DNA from: Thalassospira lohafexi
GTDB lineage: Bacteria > Pseudomonadota > Alphaproteobacteria > Rhodospirillales > Thalassospiraceae
Direction of reading: 5' to 3'
NCBI RefSeq assembly: GCF_002844275.1
Contig: NZ_NXGX01000001.1
Location: 620,001 to 684,000 of the forward strand
Length of the DNA: 64,000 nt
This document shows, one piece after another, positions 15,693 to 23,634 of this stretch. Each line of letters starts with the position of its first letter. The first letter of the stretch is position 1. The notes beneath the pieces are model-generated. The model saw only the letters and a list, made by a program, of their open reading frames with translations, did no database searches and was not told the origin of the DNA. Both the position numbers and the translations under genes were made by a program.

Positions 15693-18296
15693 ATGACCGA
15701 CGTTAATAATGCGAACCAACGCGCATCTGATAAGGATCTTCAGGATCTTATTGCGGAAAATGATACAGGTGCGCGCCAGCCAACAGGCATGACAGCACGC
15801 ATTTTGCTGTGTGTTGCGGTGGCTTGGTCTTTGTTCCAGCTTTGGCTGGCATCGCCGCTTCCCTATATCGTTAGTTTTGGTGTTTTCAACTCGACCGAAG
15901 CGCGGTCGATCCATCTGGCCTTTGCCGTGTTTTTGGCCTTTATGGCCTATCCGGCGTTCAAAAGTTCACCGCGCTCCTATATCCCGGTGATTGACTGGGT
16001 TCTGGCGGCGGCTGCGGCGTTTTGTTCGCTTTATATCTATATCTTTTATCGCGATCTGGCCTCGCGTCCGGGCCTGCCGATTACGCAGGATCTGGCAGTT
16101 GCCGGTGTTGGCCTGGTCCTGTTGCTTGAAGCAACGCGGCGTGCCCTTGGCCCACCTTTGATGTGTGTGGCTGTGCTGTTTCTGGCTTATGTGTTCTTTG
16201 GGAATGCTGCTTGGGTGCCCGATGTCTTGCAATGGGCGGGGGCGAGTTTCTCCAAGGCGATGTCGCATCAGTGGATCACCACCGAGGGTGTGTTTGGCAT
16301 TGCGCTTGGCGTTTCAACAAGCTTTGTGTTCCTGTTTGTGCTGTTTGGCTCGTTGCTTGATAAAGCCGGGGCGGGCAATTATTTCATCAAGGTCGCATTT
16401 GCCGCCCTTGGTCACATGCGTGGTGGCCCGGCGAAAGCAGCCGTTCTCTCATCGGCCATGACCGGTTTGATTTCAGGATCCTCGATTGCCAACGTGGTGA
16501 CCACCGGGACCTTTACGATCCCGCTGATGAAGCGTGTTGGTTTCTCGGGTGAGAAGGCCGGTGCGGTTGAAGTCGCATCGTCGGTCAATGGACAGATCAT
16601 GCCGCCGGTCATGGGGGCTGCGGCCTTCCTGATGGTCGAGTATGTCGGTATTTCCTATCCGGAAGTCATCAAGCATGCCTTCCTGCCGGCAACGATTTCC
16701 TATATCGCGCTGATTTACATCGTCCATCTTGAGGCGCTTAAGGCCAATATGAAAGGCCTGCCAAAGCTGCGTACCTCGACACTTGGTCAGACGATGATGC
16801 GCTCGTTGCTGTTCGTCTTGTCGCTGGTTGTTCTGTCCGGGGTGATTTATTACGCCATCACGTTGCAGAAACAGTTGTTTGGCGACGGGGTTGGCTGGAT
16901 TGTCGCTATTGAATGTGCGGCGGTTTATTTTGCCGGTCTTTATTACGCGGCGAGATACCCTGACCTTGAGCTTGATGATCCCAATCAGCCGGTGGTCAAA
17001 CTGCCGGAACTGGGCGAAACCGCAAAGGCCGGTTTGCATTATCTGCTGCCGGTTGTGGTTCTGGTGTGGTTCTTGATGATTGAACTTAAATCACCGGGAC
17101 TTTCGGCCTTTTGGGCCACGGTTCTGATGATCTTCATCATGTTGACGCAACGCCCGGTAAAGGCGTTCTTCCGGAAGCAACCTGATTATATGAACGAGCT
17201 GCGTGCTGGTTTGATTGACGTTGTGGACGGTTTTGCGACCGGTGCCAGAAACATGATCGGCATTGGTGTTGCAACGGCGGCGGCCGGGATCATTGTGGGC
17301 ACGGTATCGCTGACCGGGATTGGTCAGGTGATGGTTGAGTTCGTCGAACTGATTTCGGGCGGCAACTTGATGCTGATCCTGATCTTTACTGCGGTCATCA
17401 GTCTGATCCTTGGTATGGGGTTGCCGACCACGGCGAACTATATCGTGGTATCGAGCCTGATGGCGCCGGTGATTGTCGAACTTGGTGCTGAGAACGGACT
17501 GATTGTGCCGCTGATTGCGGTGCATTTGTTCGTGTTCTATTTCGGGATCATGGCCGATGTTACACCACCGGTGGGGCTGGCGTCCTTTGCCGCAGCGGCG
17601 ATATCGGGTGCCGATCCGATGCGAACAGGCTTTGTGGCCTTCTTCTATTCGATGCGCACTGCGGTTTTGCCGTTCCTGTTCCTGTTCAACACGCAACTTT
17701 TGATGATTGGTCTTGATCACCCGCTCGATGTGGTGGTGGTGATCGTCATATCAATTATCGCCATGCTGATTTTTGCCGCAGCAACGCAAGGGTATTTCTT
17801 TGCCCGATCGAAACTGTGGGAAAGTGCGGCCCTTCTTCTGATTGCCTTCACCTTGTTCCGTCCGGGGTTCTGGCTTGATATGATTGAGCCGCCTTATGAA
17901 AACCTTCCGGCGACGGAAATTGTGCAAAAAGCAGCCGAAATGCCGGCCAATACCAGCATCCTTCTGGATGTCGAGGGCATCAATCTGGAAGGCGAGGAAA
18001 TCGCCAAATCCGTGATGTTGCCTTTGGGGGCGGAAGCATCGGGTGAAGACCGTCTTTATAACGCAGGGTTTGCTGTGCGCGATGAAGATGGAAAGGTCTT
18101 TATCGACGATCTGGTGTTTGGCGGGCCAGCGGAGAAAGCGGGGCTTGATTTCGATTTTGAAATCACCGCGATCAAGGTGGAAGCCAGTCGCATGCCCAAA
18201 GAGGTGTTCTATATCCCTGCGTTCCTGTTGCTGGGTGGGATCATCGTTCTGCAACGCCGTCGTCGTCGCGCCGAATTGGCGCTTGAAGCGGCTTAA
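15693..18296 (+). CDS. TRAP transporter fused permease (4TM/12TM, with C-terminal DUF3394)
   Basis: An 867-residue inner membrane protein that fuses the small (DctQ-like) and large (DctM-like) TRAP subunits, the form that always works with TAXI binding proteins. DctM motifs include GLISGSSIANVVTTGTFTIP near residue 262, NGQIMPPVMGAAAFLMVEY near 300 and GMGLPTTANYIVVSSLMAP near 574. After the last core helix, residues of about 740-840 form a soluble segment resembling DUF3394 with a PDZ-like GGPAEKAGLDFDFEITAI, then a final helix and an Arg-rich tail. The universal stress protein follows after 14 bases. Confidence 0.95.
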   Translation: MTDVNNANQRASDKDLQDLIAENDTGARQPTGMTARILLCVAVAWSLFQLWLASPLPYIVSFGVFNSTEARSIHLAFAVFLAFMAYPAFKSSPRSYIPVIDWVLAAAAAFCSLYIYIFYRDLASRPGLPITQDLAVAGVGLVLLLEATRRALGPPLMCVAVLFLAYVFFGNAAWVPDVLQWAGASFSKAMSHQWITTEGVFGIALGVSTSFVFLFVLFGSLLDKAGAGNYFIKVAFAALGHMRGGPAKAAVLSSAMTGLISGSSIANVVTTGTFTIPLMKRVGFSGEKAGAVEVASSVNGQIMPPVMGAAAFLMVEYVGISYPEVIKHAFLPATISYIALIYIVHLEALKANMKGLPKLRTSTLGQTMMRSLLFVLSLVVLSGVIYYAITLQKQLFGDGVGWIVAIECAAVYFAGLYYAARYPDLELDDPNQPVVKLPELGETAKAGLHYLLPVVVLVWFLMIELKSPGLSAFWATVLMIFIMLTQRPVKAFFRKQPDYMNELRAGLIDVVDGFATGARNMIGIGVATAAAGIIVGTVSLTGIGQVMVEFVELISGGNLMLILIFTAVISLILGMGLPTTANYIVVSSLMAPVIVELGAENGLIVPLIAVHLFVFYFGIMADVTPPVGLASFAAAAISGADPMRTGFVAFFYSMRTAVLPFLFLFNTQLLMIGLDHPLDVVVVIVISIIAMLIFAAATQGYFFARSKLWESAALLLIAFTLFRPGFWLDMIEPPYENLPATEIVQKAAEMPANTSILLDVEGINLEGEEIAKSVMLPLGAEASGEDRLYNAGFAVRDEDGKVFIDDLVFGGPAEKAGLDFDFEITAIKVEASRMPKEVFYIPAFLLLGGIIVLQRRRRRAELALEAA

Positions 18297-18310
18297 GGAG
18301 GGCCAAGTCC

Positions 18311-18739
18311 ATGTATAAGGATATTCTGGTTACAGTGGATCTTGATCATGACTCGTCGTGGAAAAAGGCGGTTCCGGTTGCGATCAAGCAGGCGCAAAGT
18401 TTTGGCGCACGTCTTCACGTTCTGACCGTGGTCCCCACGGTGGGTATGTCGATGGTCGGGCAGTTCTTCCCGAAGGGCTACGAGACCAAGGTTCTTGATG
18501 CCTATAATGAGCGTCTGCATGAGTTCGTATCAGAGCATATTCCCAACGATATCAAGGTGCAGCACATCATCGGGCAGGGAACGGTTTACGAAGTGATCCT
18601 GAAAATGGCGAAAAAAACCAACTGCGATCTGATTGTGATTGGGGCGCATCGTCCGGAACTCAAAGATTACCTTCTGGGTCCGAATGCTGCGCGTGTTGTG
18701 CGTCATGCCGACTGTTCTGTGATGGTTGTGCGCGAATAG
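18311..18739 (+). CDS. Universal stress protein (TeaD-like, TRAP-associated)
   Basis: A 142-residue UspA-domain protein. The start MYKDILVTVDLD and the C-terminal IVIGAHRPELKDYLLGPNAARVVRHADCSVMVVR match the family. The ATP-loop glycine pattern is only partly kept. In Halomonas the related TeaD binds ATP and modulates the TeaABC TRAP transporter, and the linkage here to a TRAP permease (AAGGAG site, 14-base gap) suggests a similar control of transport. Confidence 0.88.
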   Translation: MYKDILVTVDLDHDSSWKKAVPVAIKQAQSFGARLHVLTVVPTVGMSMVGQFFPKGYETKVLDAYNERLHEFVSEHIPNDIKVQHIIGQGTVYEVILKMAKKTNCDLIVIGAHRPELKDYLLGPNAARVVRHADCSVMVVRE

Positions 18740-18776
18740 CCGCAGTCTGAACAGACCGTAAAAACGATATAGGAAA

Positions 18777-18809
18777 AGGGGCGATGCATATGCATCGCCC
18801 CTTTTTTTT
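18777..18809. terminator. Bidirectional terminator after the stress protein gene
   Basis: A perfect palindrome (18777-18802) followed by eight T residues on the plus strand and four on the minus strand. It serves the TRAP operon and probably the convergent NPC-repeat gene. Confidence 0.9.
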
Positions 18810-18836
18810 ATCAGGAGAATATCGGGATGGACGCGA

Positions 18837-19157
18837 TTATTTCGCGGCACATGGATTAGCAGCGCACGGGTTTGCAGCACAGGGGTTAGCAGCCGCACAA
18901 GGGTTGGCTGCGCATGGGCTGCACGGATTAACAACCTTTTTCGCCGCACACGGGTTTGCGGCACAAGGGTTTGCAGCGCACGGATTTGCGGCACATGGGT
19001 TCGCAGCACATGGATTTGCCGTGCAGGTTGCGACTTCTGCGGTCGGGGTGGGTAGCGGTGCGGCCATTGCCATCGGGGCTGCCATTGCAAGGCTGGCGCC
19101 AACGGCCAGTGCCGGGATAAGTGCTGTTTGGGCGAAACGGTTTGTTTTCTTGGTCAT
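18837..19157 (-). CDS. Secreted Cys-rich Asn-Pro-Cys repeat protein
   Basis: A 106-residue protein. Residues 1 to about 33 form a signal peptide (positively charged start, hydrophobic core, AMAAP). The mature part is almost entirely the pentapeptide NPCAA: five units in a row, a KKVV break, an NPCSPC variant, then four more units. In total there are 12 cysteines, ten of them in NPC. There is no other recognisable domain. An AGAGAGG ribosome site precedes the ATG. Regular cysteines exported to the periplasm suggest metal (copper, iron) binding, redox buffering or a substrate for modification; this is inference. A secreted SUMF1-fold protein is divergently placed 340 bases upstream. Confidence 0.72.
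   Translation of the reverse strand: MTKKTNRFAQTALIPALAVGASLAMAAPMAMAAPLPTPTAEVATCTANPCAANPCAANPCAANPCAANPCAAKKVVNPCSPCAANPCAAANPCAANPCAANPCAAK
18840..19026. repeat. Tandem imperfect 15-bp repeat encoding NPCAA units
   Basis: Two blocks of 15-bp units (gcgcacgggtttgca-like on the plus strand) separated by a short non-repeat stretch. Third-position differences between units, with the amino acids kept, argue for selection on the protein over recent DNA slippage. Confidence 0.75.
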
Positions 19158-19495
19158 TATTGCCTCTCTGAAGATGCTGTCATTAAATGTCGAAAGGAGC
19201 GTGATTGAGCTAACGTCCTCAAGTCACGTCGACTATGGCGCAAATCATCTGGAAGGCGGCGTCACATAGTTTCACTGTTCTGTGACAGCTGCGTGTGAGG
19301 TGGTGGTTCGGTGTTTATCTGCCAATCCCTGTGTCTTGGGCAAAGTCGCAAGCCCGACGGGGAATAATCTGGGCAAACATATTGAAAAAGCGGTCAAATT
19401 TCATCATGTTGATAATCACAGGGTAGGTTCGGCAATGCCGCTTGGCGGGTTGAATAATCCGTGAGAATGAGATCCGGGCAAAACGGGAATTACCG
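19158..19495. other. Divergent intergenic region between the NPC-repeat and SUMF1 genes
   Basis: About 340 bases with no gene I can support. The only symmetry noticed is GTCACA (19261-19266) facing TGTGAC (19281-19286). Promoters for both divergent genes must lie here, but no convincing -35/-10 pair was identified. Confidence 0.4.
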
Positions 19496-20368
19496 ATGAA
19501 GAACAGTGTTAAAGCTGCAATTATTCAAAAGTTTTTCGCAGCGGCATGCCTTTTGGCGTTTTCAGATGGTGCTTTTGCGCAATCGGAGGCCATCACGGGA
19601 CCGTCAACGGTCGAAATCCCCGCCGGTTGGTTTTGGCAAGGGTCTGACGGGATCGAACGTAAATATGCCTATGATATTGACGAGCAGGTCTATGGCCACG
19701 ACATTAGCCGCCGCAACCGCTGGTATGATATCGAAGGCGATAAATGGCGCGTTCATCTTCTGCCCTACCATATTTCCAAGACCCCGGTGACCAACGATGA
19801 TTACGCCAAGTTTATCAAGGATTCAGGACATGCCGCCCCGGACATCAGCAAGGATGAATGGGACAGGCAGGGGCTGATTTACAATTACGATACGATCGTG
19901 CCTTTCCTGTGGAAAAAGGGACGTCCCCCAAAAGGACGCGGCAATCATCCTGTGGTGCTGGTATCCTGGCAGGATGCGCAAGCCTATGTTGAGTGGCTGA
20001 GTGAAAAGACCGGGAAAAATTGGTCATTGCCCAGCGAACTTTATTGGGAAAAGGCCGTTCGCGGGGAAGAGGGGACTTTCTATCCGTGGGGCAATATCTA
20101 TGACCCGGCCCTTTTAAACAGTGGTGATCGTGGCCCATTCGATACAACCCCGGTCGGGCAATATGATGCCGGGCCGTTTGGACTTTTGGATGGTGTCGGG
20201 CAGGTGTTCGAATGGACATCAACGTCCGGACAGGCGGGCTATCGCTTTGTCAAAGGTGGTTCTTGGGATGATCGCGGTTGTGGTGTCTGTCGCCCGGCTG
20301 CCCGCCATGCACGGCCTGAACATCTTAGACATATTCTGATCGGCTTTCGTGTGATGTATCGCGATTGA
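19496..20368 (+). CDS. Secreted SUMF1/formylglycine-generating-enzyme-fold protein with CGVC motif
   Basis: A 290-residue protein with a signal peptide (MKNSVKAAIIQKFFAAACLL..., cleavage after AFA). The FGE-sulfatase (PF03781) fold shows in PAGWFWQGSDG, KTPVTNDDYAKFI, HPVVLVSWQDAQAYVEWLS, LPSELYWEKAVRG and KGGSWDDRGCGVC followed by RPAARHARP. True FGE uses two cysteines five apart after GGSW; here they are C-x-x-C and placed slightly later, so the chemistry may differ. Homologues span sulfatase activation, ergothioneine-type sulfoxide synthesis and structural roles such as NirV and PvdO. Its periplasmic location next to a Cys-repeat protein is suggestive. Confidence 0.85.
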   Translation: MKNSVKAAIIQKFFAAACLLAFSDGAFAQSEAITGPSTVEIPAGWFWQGSDGIERKYAYDIDEQVYGHDISRRNRWYDIEGDKWRVHLLPYHISKTPVTNDDYAKFIKDSGHAAPDISKDEWDRQGLIYNYDTIVPFLWKKGRPPKGRGNHPVVLVSWQDAQAYVEWLSEKTGKNWSLPSELYWEKAVRGEEGTFYPWGNIYDPALLNSGDRGPFDTTPVGQYDAGPFGLLDGVGQVFEWTSTSGQAGYRFVKGGSWDDRGCGVCRPAARHARPEHLRHILIGFRVMYRD

Positions 20369-20374
20369 GGTCAG

Positions 20375-20408
20375 CCCGATTTCGCGTGCCACCCGATTTC
20401 GCGTGCCA
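20375..20408. repeat. Perfect tandem 17-bp duplication
   Basis: CCCGATTTCGCGTGCCA occurs at 20375-20391 and again at 20392-20408, directly after the SUMF1 stop codon. No function is apparent. Confidence 0.85.
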
Positions 20409-20622
20409 GAGGGACAGCCTCATATGATTGATCACAGGGTTAATGTGCGTATTTCATAATGGAATAATCAGTATGAAACTGAATTCCATTGATTGATCAT
20501 TGTTGCAAAGCACGTTGAAATCACTAACTCTTGAACGAGATTAACTGGTCGGAATGACCAGAATGCGGATATTTCTGCCTTTGCGGATATAGAAAGCGGA
20601 TCGCAAAGACACTGGTGCTGAT

Positions 20623-21363
20623 ATGAGTGAAATAGCAATCGACTGGACATCCATTCCAACGGGCCGACTGAAAAGAATGTTGGCTGCGGGGCGTGATGTC
20701 ATGGAATGTCATCGGGTTTTGACCGCCACCAGCGATAACATCGTCGGTGAGCTGATCAAAACGGGCGGGACATTTTATGAATGGACGCATTACCCCGAAG
20801 GGGATGTTTATGACCGTCAATCACATGCGCAGTTTTATTATCACGCCCACCCAAAGGAAGAACGGCGTGAATGGGATGAACATGGTCATTTCCACAGTTT
20901 CATGCGCCCGCGCGGCATGCCCGATGGCTGCAAACCAAAACAGATAGACGGTTTTGAGTATCCCGAAGGGCCAAACGATGCGCTTTCGCATCTGGTGGCA
21001 TTTTCCATGGATGAGTTCGGGTTTTGCCAGAGACTGTTTACCACCAATCGCTGGGTCACCGGCGAGGTCTGGTATGATGGTGCCTACGTGACGGCGATGC
21101 TTGATAATTTCATCATCGACCATGCACAGCCGTCCTGGCCGGTTAATCGCTGGATTTCCGGTATGATGGTTCTGTATCGCCCACAAATCGAAGATTTGAT
21201 CCGCCAGCGCGACGCCAAGATCACATTATGGCAGGAACAATATCCGGACCGTGATGTCTATGAGGATCGTGATCTTGAAGTAACTTCGACAGAAGATATC
21301 GCCGTTGCCGAACAGATGCGCGCCATCGGGGCCGAACTGGGGCGACGCTGTAAGGCCGCCTGA
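20623..21363 (+). CDS. Uncharacterised conserved protein, His-rich (DUF6969-like)
   Basis: A 246-residue soluble protein with no signal peptide. I do not recognise a characterised function; it resembles proteins filed under DUF6969. The middle is notable for histidines and acids: HYPEGDVYDRQSHAQFYYHAHP near residue 52, then DEHGHFHSFMRPRGMP near residue 86, which could bind a metal. Towards the C-terminus there is a charged stretch (RDAKITLWQEQYPDRDVYEDRDLEV). It follows the SUMF1 gene on the same strand by 254 bases, so co-regulation is possible but not shown. Confidence 0.65.
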   Translation: MSEIAIDWTSIPTGRLKRMLAAGRDVMECHRVLTATSDNIVGELIKTGGTFYEWTHYPEGDVYDRQSHAQFYYHAHPKEERREWDEHGHFHSFMRPRGMPDGCKPKQIDGFEYPEGPNDALSHLVAFSMDEFGFCQRLFTTNRWVTGEVWYDGAYVTAMLDNFIIDHAQPSWPVNRWISGMMVLYRPQIEDLIRQRDAKITLWQEQYPDRDVYEDRDLEVTSTEDIAVAEQMRAIGAELGRRCKAA

Positions 21364-21397
21364 CAAGTCCGGAAACGGTTAGGTGCCCTGACATGAC

Positions 21398-21438
21398 AAA
21401 AGGCCGATGCATATATTATGCGTCGGCCTTTTGTTTTT
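21398..21438. terminator. Bidirectional terminator
   Basis: A 15-bp stem (21398-21412 with 21418-21432, one wobble) with T-rich tails on both sides. It lies between the His-rich protein gene and the convergent cytochrome gene. Confidence 0.85.
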
Positions 21439-21456
21439 GGGCATCGGGTTGCCGAT

Positions 21457-21855
21457 TTATTTCGTTTTAAGAAACTCAATCATGTCTGCAACCTCTTCAT
21501 CCTTCTTGAGTTTGAAGGCCATTTTCGAACGCTGTTTGGAACCGGCAATTTCACTGAGTTTTGCGGACGGGTCTTTGAGGTAATCGGTCAGGAAGGCTTC
21601 GTCGGTGACAAAGCCTTTTTCACAAGCGGCTTGGTATCCTTTGCCGTATTTGTACCCATCGACGGTACCGCAATCGCGACCGACAACGCCAGCCAGACTT
21701 GGGCCGACCTTGTTTACGCCAGCATCCACGCTGTGGCAGGCAGCGCAGCGTTTGAAAAGTTTCTCGCCATTTTCGGCATCACCGGCAACGGCCGGGACGG
21801 CGGCAAGGATGACAAGGGACGTGGCGGCGAATGCAATTTTGCGGGAAAGTAACAT
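21457..21855 (-). CDS. Class I c-type cytochrome
   Basis: A 132-residue periplasmic electron carrier. The signal peptide ends around VPAVAGD. The haem-binding motif CAACH is at residues 37-41, GPSLAGVVGR follows, and the distal methionine is probably in QRSKMAF near residue 111, before the final helix DEEVADMIEFLK. Similar to cytochrome c2/c550 of alphaproteobacteria. An insertion with two extra cysteines (RDCGTVDG and QAACEKGF) may form a disulfide. It is convergent with the His-rich gene and monocistronic. Confidence 0.93.
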   Translation of the reverse strand: MLLSRKIAFAATSLVILAAVPAVAGDAENGEKLFKRCAACHSVDAGVNKVGPSLAGVVGRDCGTVDGYKYGKGYQAACEKGFVTDEAFLTDYLKDPSAKLSEIAGSKQRSKMAFKLKKDEEVADMIEFLKTK

Positions 21856-22304
21856 TATCGGGCCTCTCTTTGTTCATTCCCGTTGACCGGGATTACCTAT
21901 CGATAGACTAGCATCCATCTGGGTGACCAGAAGGTCAACAGGGCGGCGTATTGTGCTTAAAAAATAAGGCCGTGCTGTTGAGATTCCAGAAATCATAACG
22001 ACATCTAGCATATCTGAACCGTGCAGGATTTGAGTTTAGTCAATTTTCGACAGTTAATACGTAGGGATGTTGATGATGGATTGCGCGTCGATCCATGGCC
22101 TGAAATGATCTTTCACATGCACGGTTAATGATCCCGACATATGGTCATTTTGACTGTGAGGATGACACGATGAAAGAGCTAGGGTATTGAATATCGGGTA
22201 TTTGTGCCGAATTTCGGGAAATTATGTTTGTCGAAACTCTGCCACAAGTATAGTGTAAAAAGGTTAGTTGGCAGCCATCCGGTAAGCGTGCCAGGAGATA
22301 TCTA
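21856..22304. other. Intergenic region without a supported gene
   Basis: About 450 bases between the divergent cytochrome and DUF2336 genes. A TATAGT (22249-22254) with a TTGTCG about 15 bases upstream could be a weak promoter for the DUF2336 gene. No RNA or coding feature was recognised. Confidence 0.35.
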
Positions 22305-23441
22305 TTGCCGCGTATCACCAAAGAAGATCTGAGTAAGCTGGTTCAAGACCCGTCCGGGGCAAACCGTGCGGATACTGCTGACAAGATCAGTCGCGAGTTT
22401 TCGACAGAAACTCTGTCTGACAGCGAACGCATTTTGGCCGAAGATATCTTTCGTTTGATGATCCGCGATGCCGAAGTCCGTGTGCGTAAAGCTTTGGCCA
22501 AGAACCTTCAGCAAACCCCGCTTGTGCCCCATGATGTCGTGGCAACATTGGCGCGTGACGTTGATGAAGTTGCCTTGCCGATTCTGAAGTTTTCCGAAGT
22601 TCTCAATGATGAGGACCTTGTCGATATCATTGGCGATAATACCGACAGTGTGGAAAAGCAGCGCGCCATTGCGTCGCGCGCCCATGTGTCGGAAGTCGTT
22701 TCAGCGACCCTTGTCGATATTGGCCATGAAGATGTGATGGTTGATCTGGTTTCGAACTCCGGTGCCGAAATCAGTGAAGTATCCTTGCAGAAAGTGGTCG
22801 AAGAGTTCGGTGAAAACGAACGCATCCAAAAGCCAATGATTGAACGCAATCATTTGCCAATCACAATTGCCGAACGTCTGGTAACGCTGGTGTCTGATCG
22901 GATGCGCGCAGAACTTATTTCACGCGGTCACATCCCCGAGGGCATTGTCAACGCCGTGATGACCCAGTCGCAGGAAAGTGCGACCATTGGGCTTCTGGGC
23001 GAGGGGGCGGAAGACCGCGATGTCGAACTGCTGGTCGAACATCTTTATTCCAACAACCGTCTGACAAGTGGGTTGATCCTGCGTGCACTTTGCATGGGGG
23101 ATGTGTCGTTCTTTGAGGCGGCTCTAGCACGGCGTGCTGGTGTGTCGTTGATCAATACCCGCATTCTGATCCATGACAGCGGGCCTTTCGGGCTTGAGGC
23201 GATCTACAATAAGGCCGACCTGCCAGAACATTTCTTTCCTGGTGTCCGTGCCGCGATGGAAGTTGCCCGCGAAACCACCTTTGATGGTGGGGAGCAGGAT
23301 AAGGAACGTTATTCACGGCGCATGATCGAACGGGTTTTGACCCAATACGGTGATCTGGGTGTCGAATTTGATTCCGATGATGTCGATTACCTGATGGGTA
23401 GGATGCTGCAATTGCCCAGTGAACGGGCGATGCATCAGTAA
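22305..23441 (+). CDS. DUF2336 domain protein
   Basis: A 378-residue cytoplasmic protein of the alphaproteobacterial DUF2336 family (PF10098), an all-helical, HEAT-like fold of unknown function. It begins at TTG, supported by an AGGAG site seven bases upstream and by conservation-like sequence from the first residue (MPRITKEDLSKL). Internal helical repeats are visible, such as DAEVRKALAKN-type and DEVALPILKFSEVL. It is flanked by a strong terminator and probably transcribed alone. Confidence 0.85.
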   Translation: MPRITKEDLSKLVQDPSGANRADTADKISREFSTETLSDSERILAEDIFRLMIRDAEVRVRKALAKNLQQTPLVPHDVVATLARDVDEVALPILKFSEVLNDEDLVDIIGDNTDSVEKQRAIASRAHVSEVVSATLVDIGHEDVMVDLVSNSGAEISEVSLQKVVEEFGENERIQKPMIERNHLPITIAERLVTLVSDRMRAELISRGHIPEGIVNAVMTQSQESATIGLLGEGAEDRDVELLVEHLYSNNRLTSGLILRALCMGDVSFFEAALARRAGVSLINTRILIHDSGPFGLEAIYNKADLPEHFFPGVRAAMEVARETTFDGGEQDKERYSRRMIERVLTQYGDLGVEFDSDDVDYLMGRMLQLPSERAMHQ

Positions 23442-23490
23442 CAACCGCGCAATCGGTCACCGTTGCCATCAATCATATGACCGTCACAGG

Positions 23491-23532
23491 AAACCGCCAG
23501 CTTAAGCAACATGCTTTCGGGCGGTTTTTTTT
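23491..23532 (+). terminator. Terminator after the DUF2336 gene
   Basis: An 8-bp outer stem (AAACCGCC at 23491 with GGCGGTTT at 23520) enclosing a larger loop, ending in eight T residues. Confidence 0.75.
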
Positions 23533-23577
23533 GTGTCTGGAGTTTAGGTCGTCAATTGACGGGGCGTTCGCAACATG

Positions 23578-23609
23578 AAAAAGGCGCCGTTCTTAAACGG
23601 CGCCTTTTT
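23578..23609. terminator. Terminator of the DctPQM operon
   Basis: A perfect 14-bp stem (23578-23591 with 23596-23609) with a CTTA loop and five-base A and T flanks, so it can act on either strand. It lies 25 bases after the end of dctM on the minus strand. Confidence 0.9.
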
Positions 23610-23634
23610 GGAAATTCAGTGGTTGTTCCGATGC

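Noticed and set aside
18784-19269. A plus-strand frame with Ala-His-Gly-Phe repeats
   Set aside because: It mirrors the NPC-repeat gene; the minus strand has the signal peptide and ribosome site, the plus frame starts inside the terminator.
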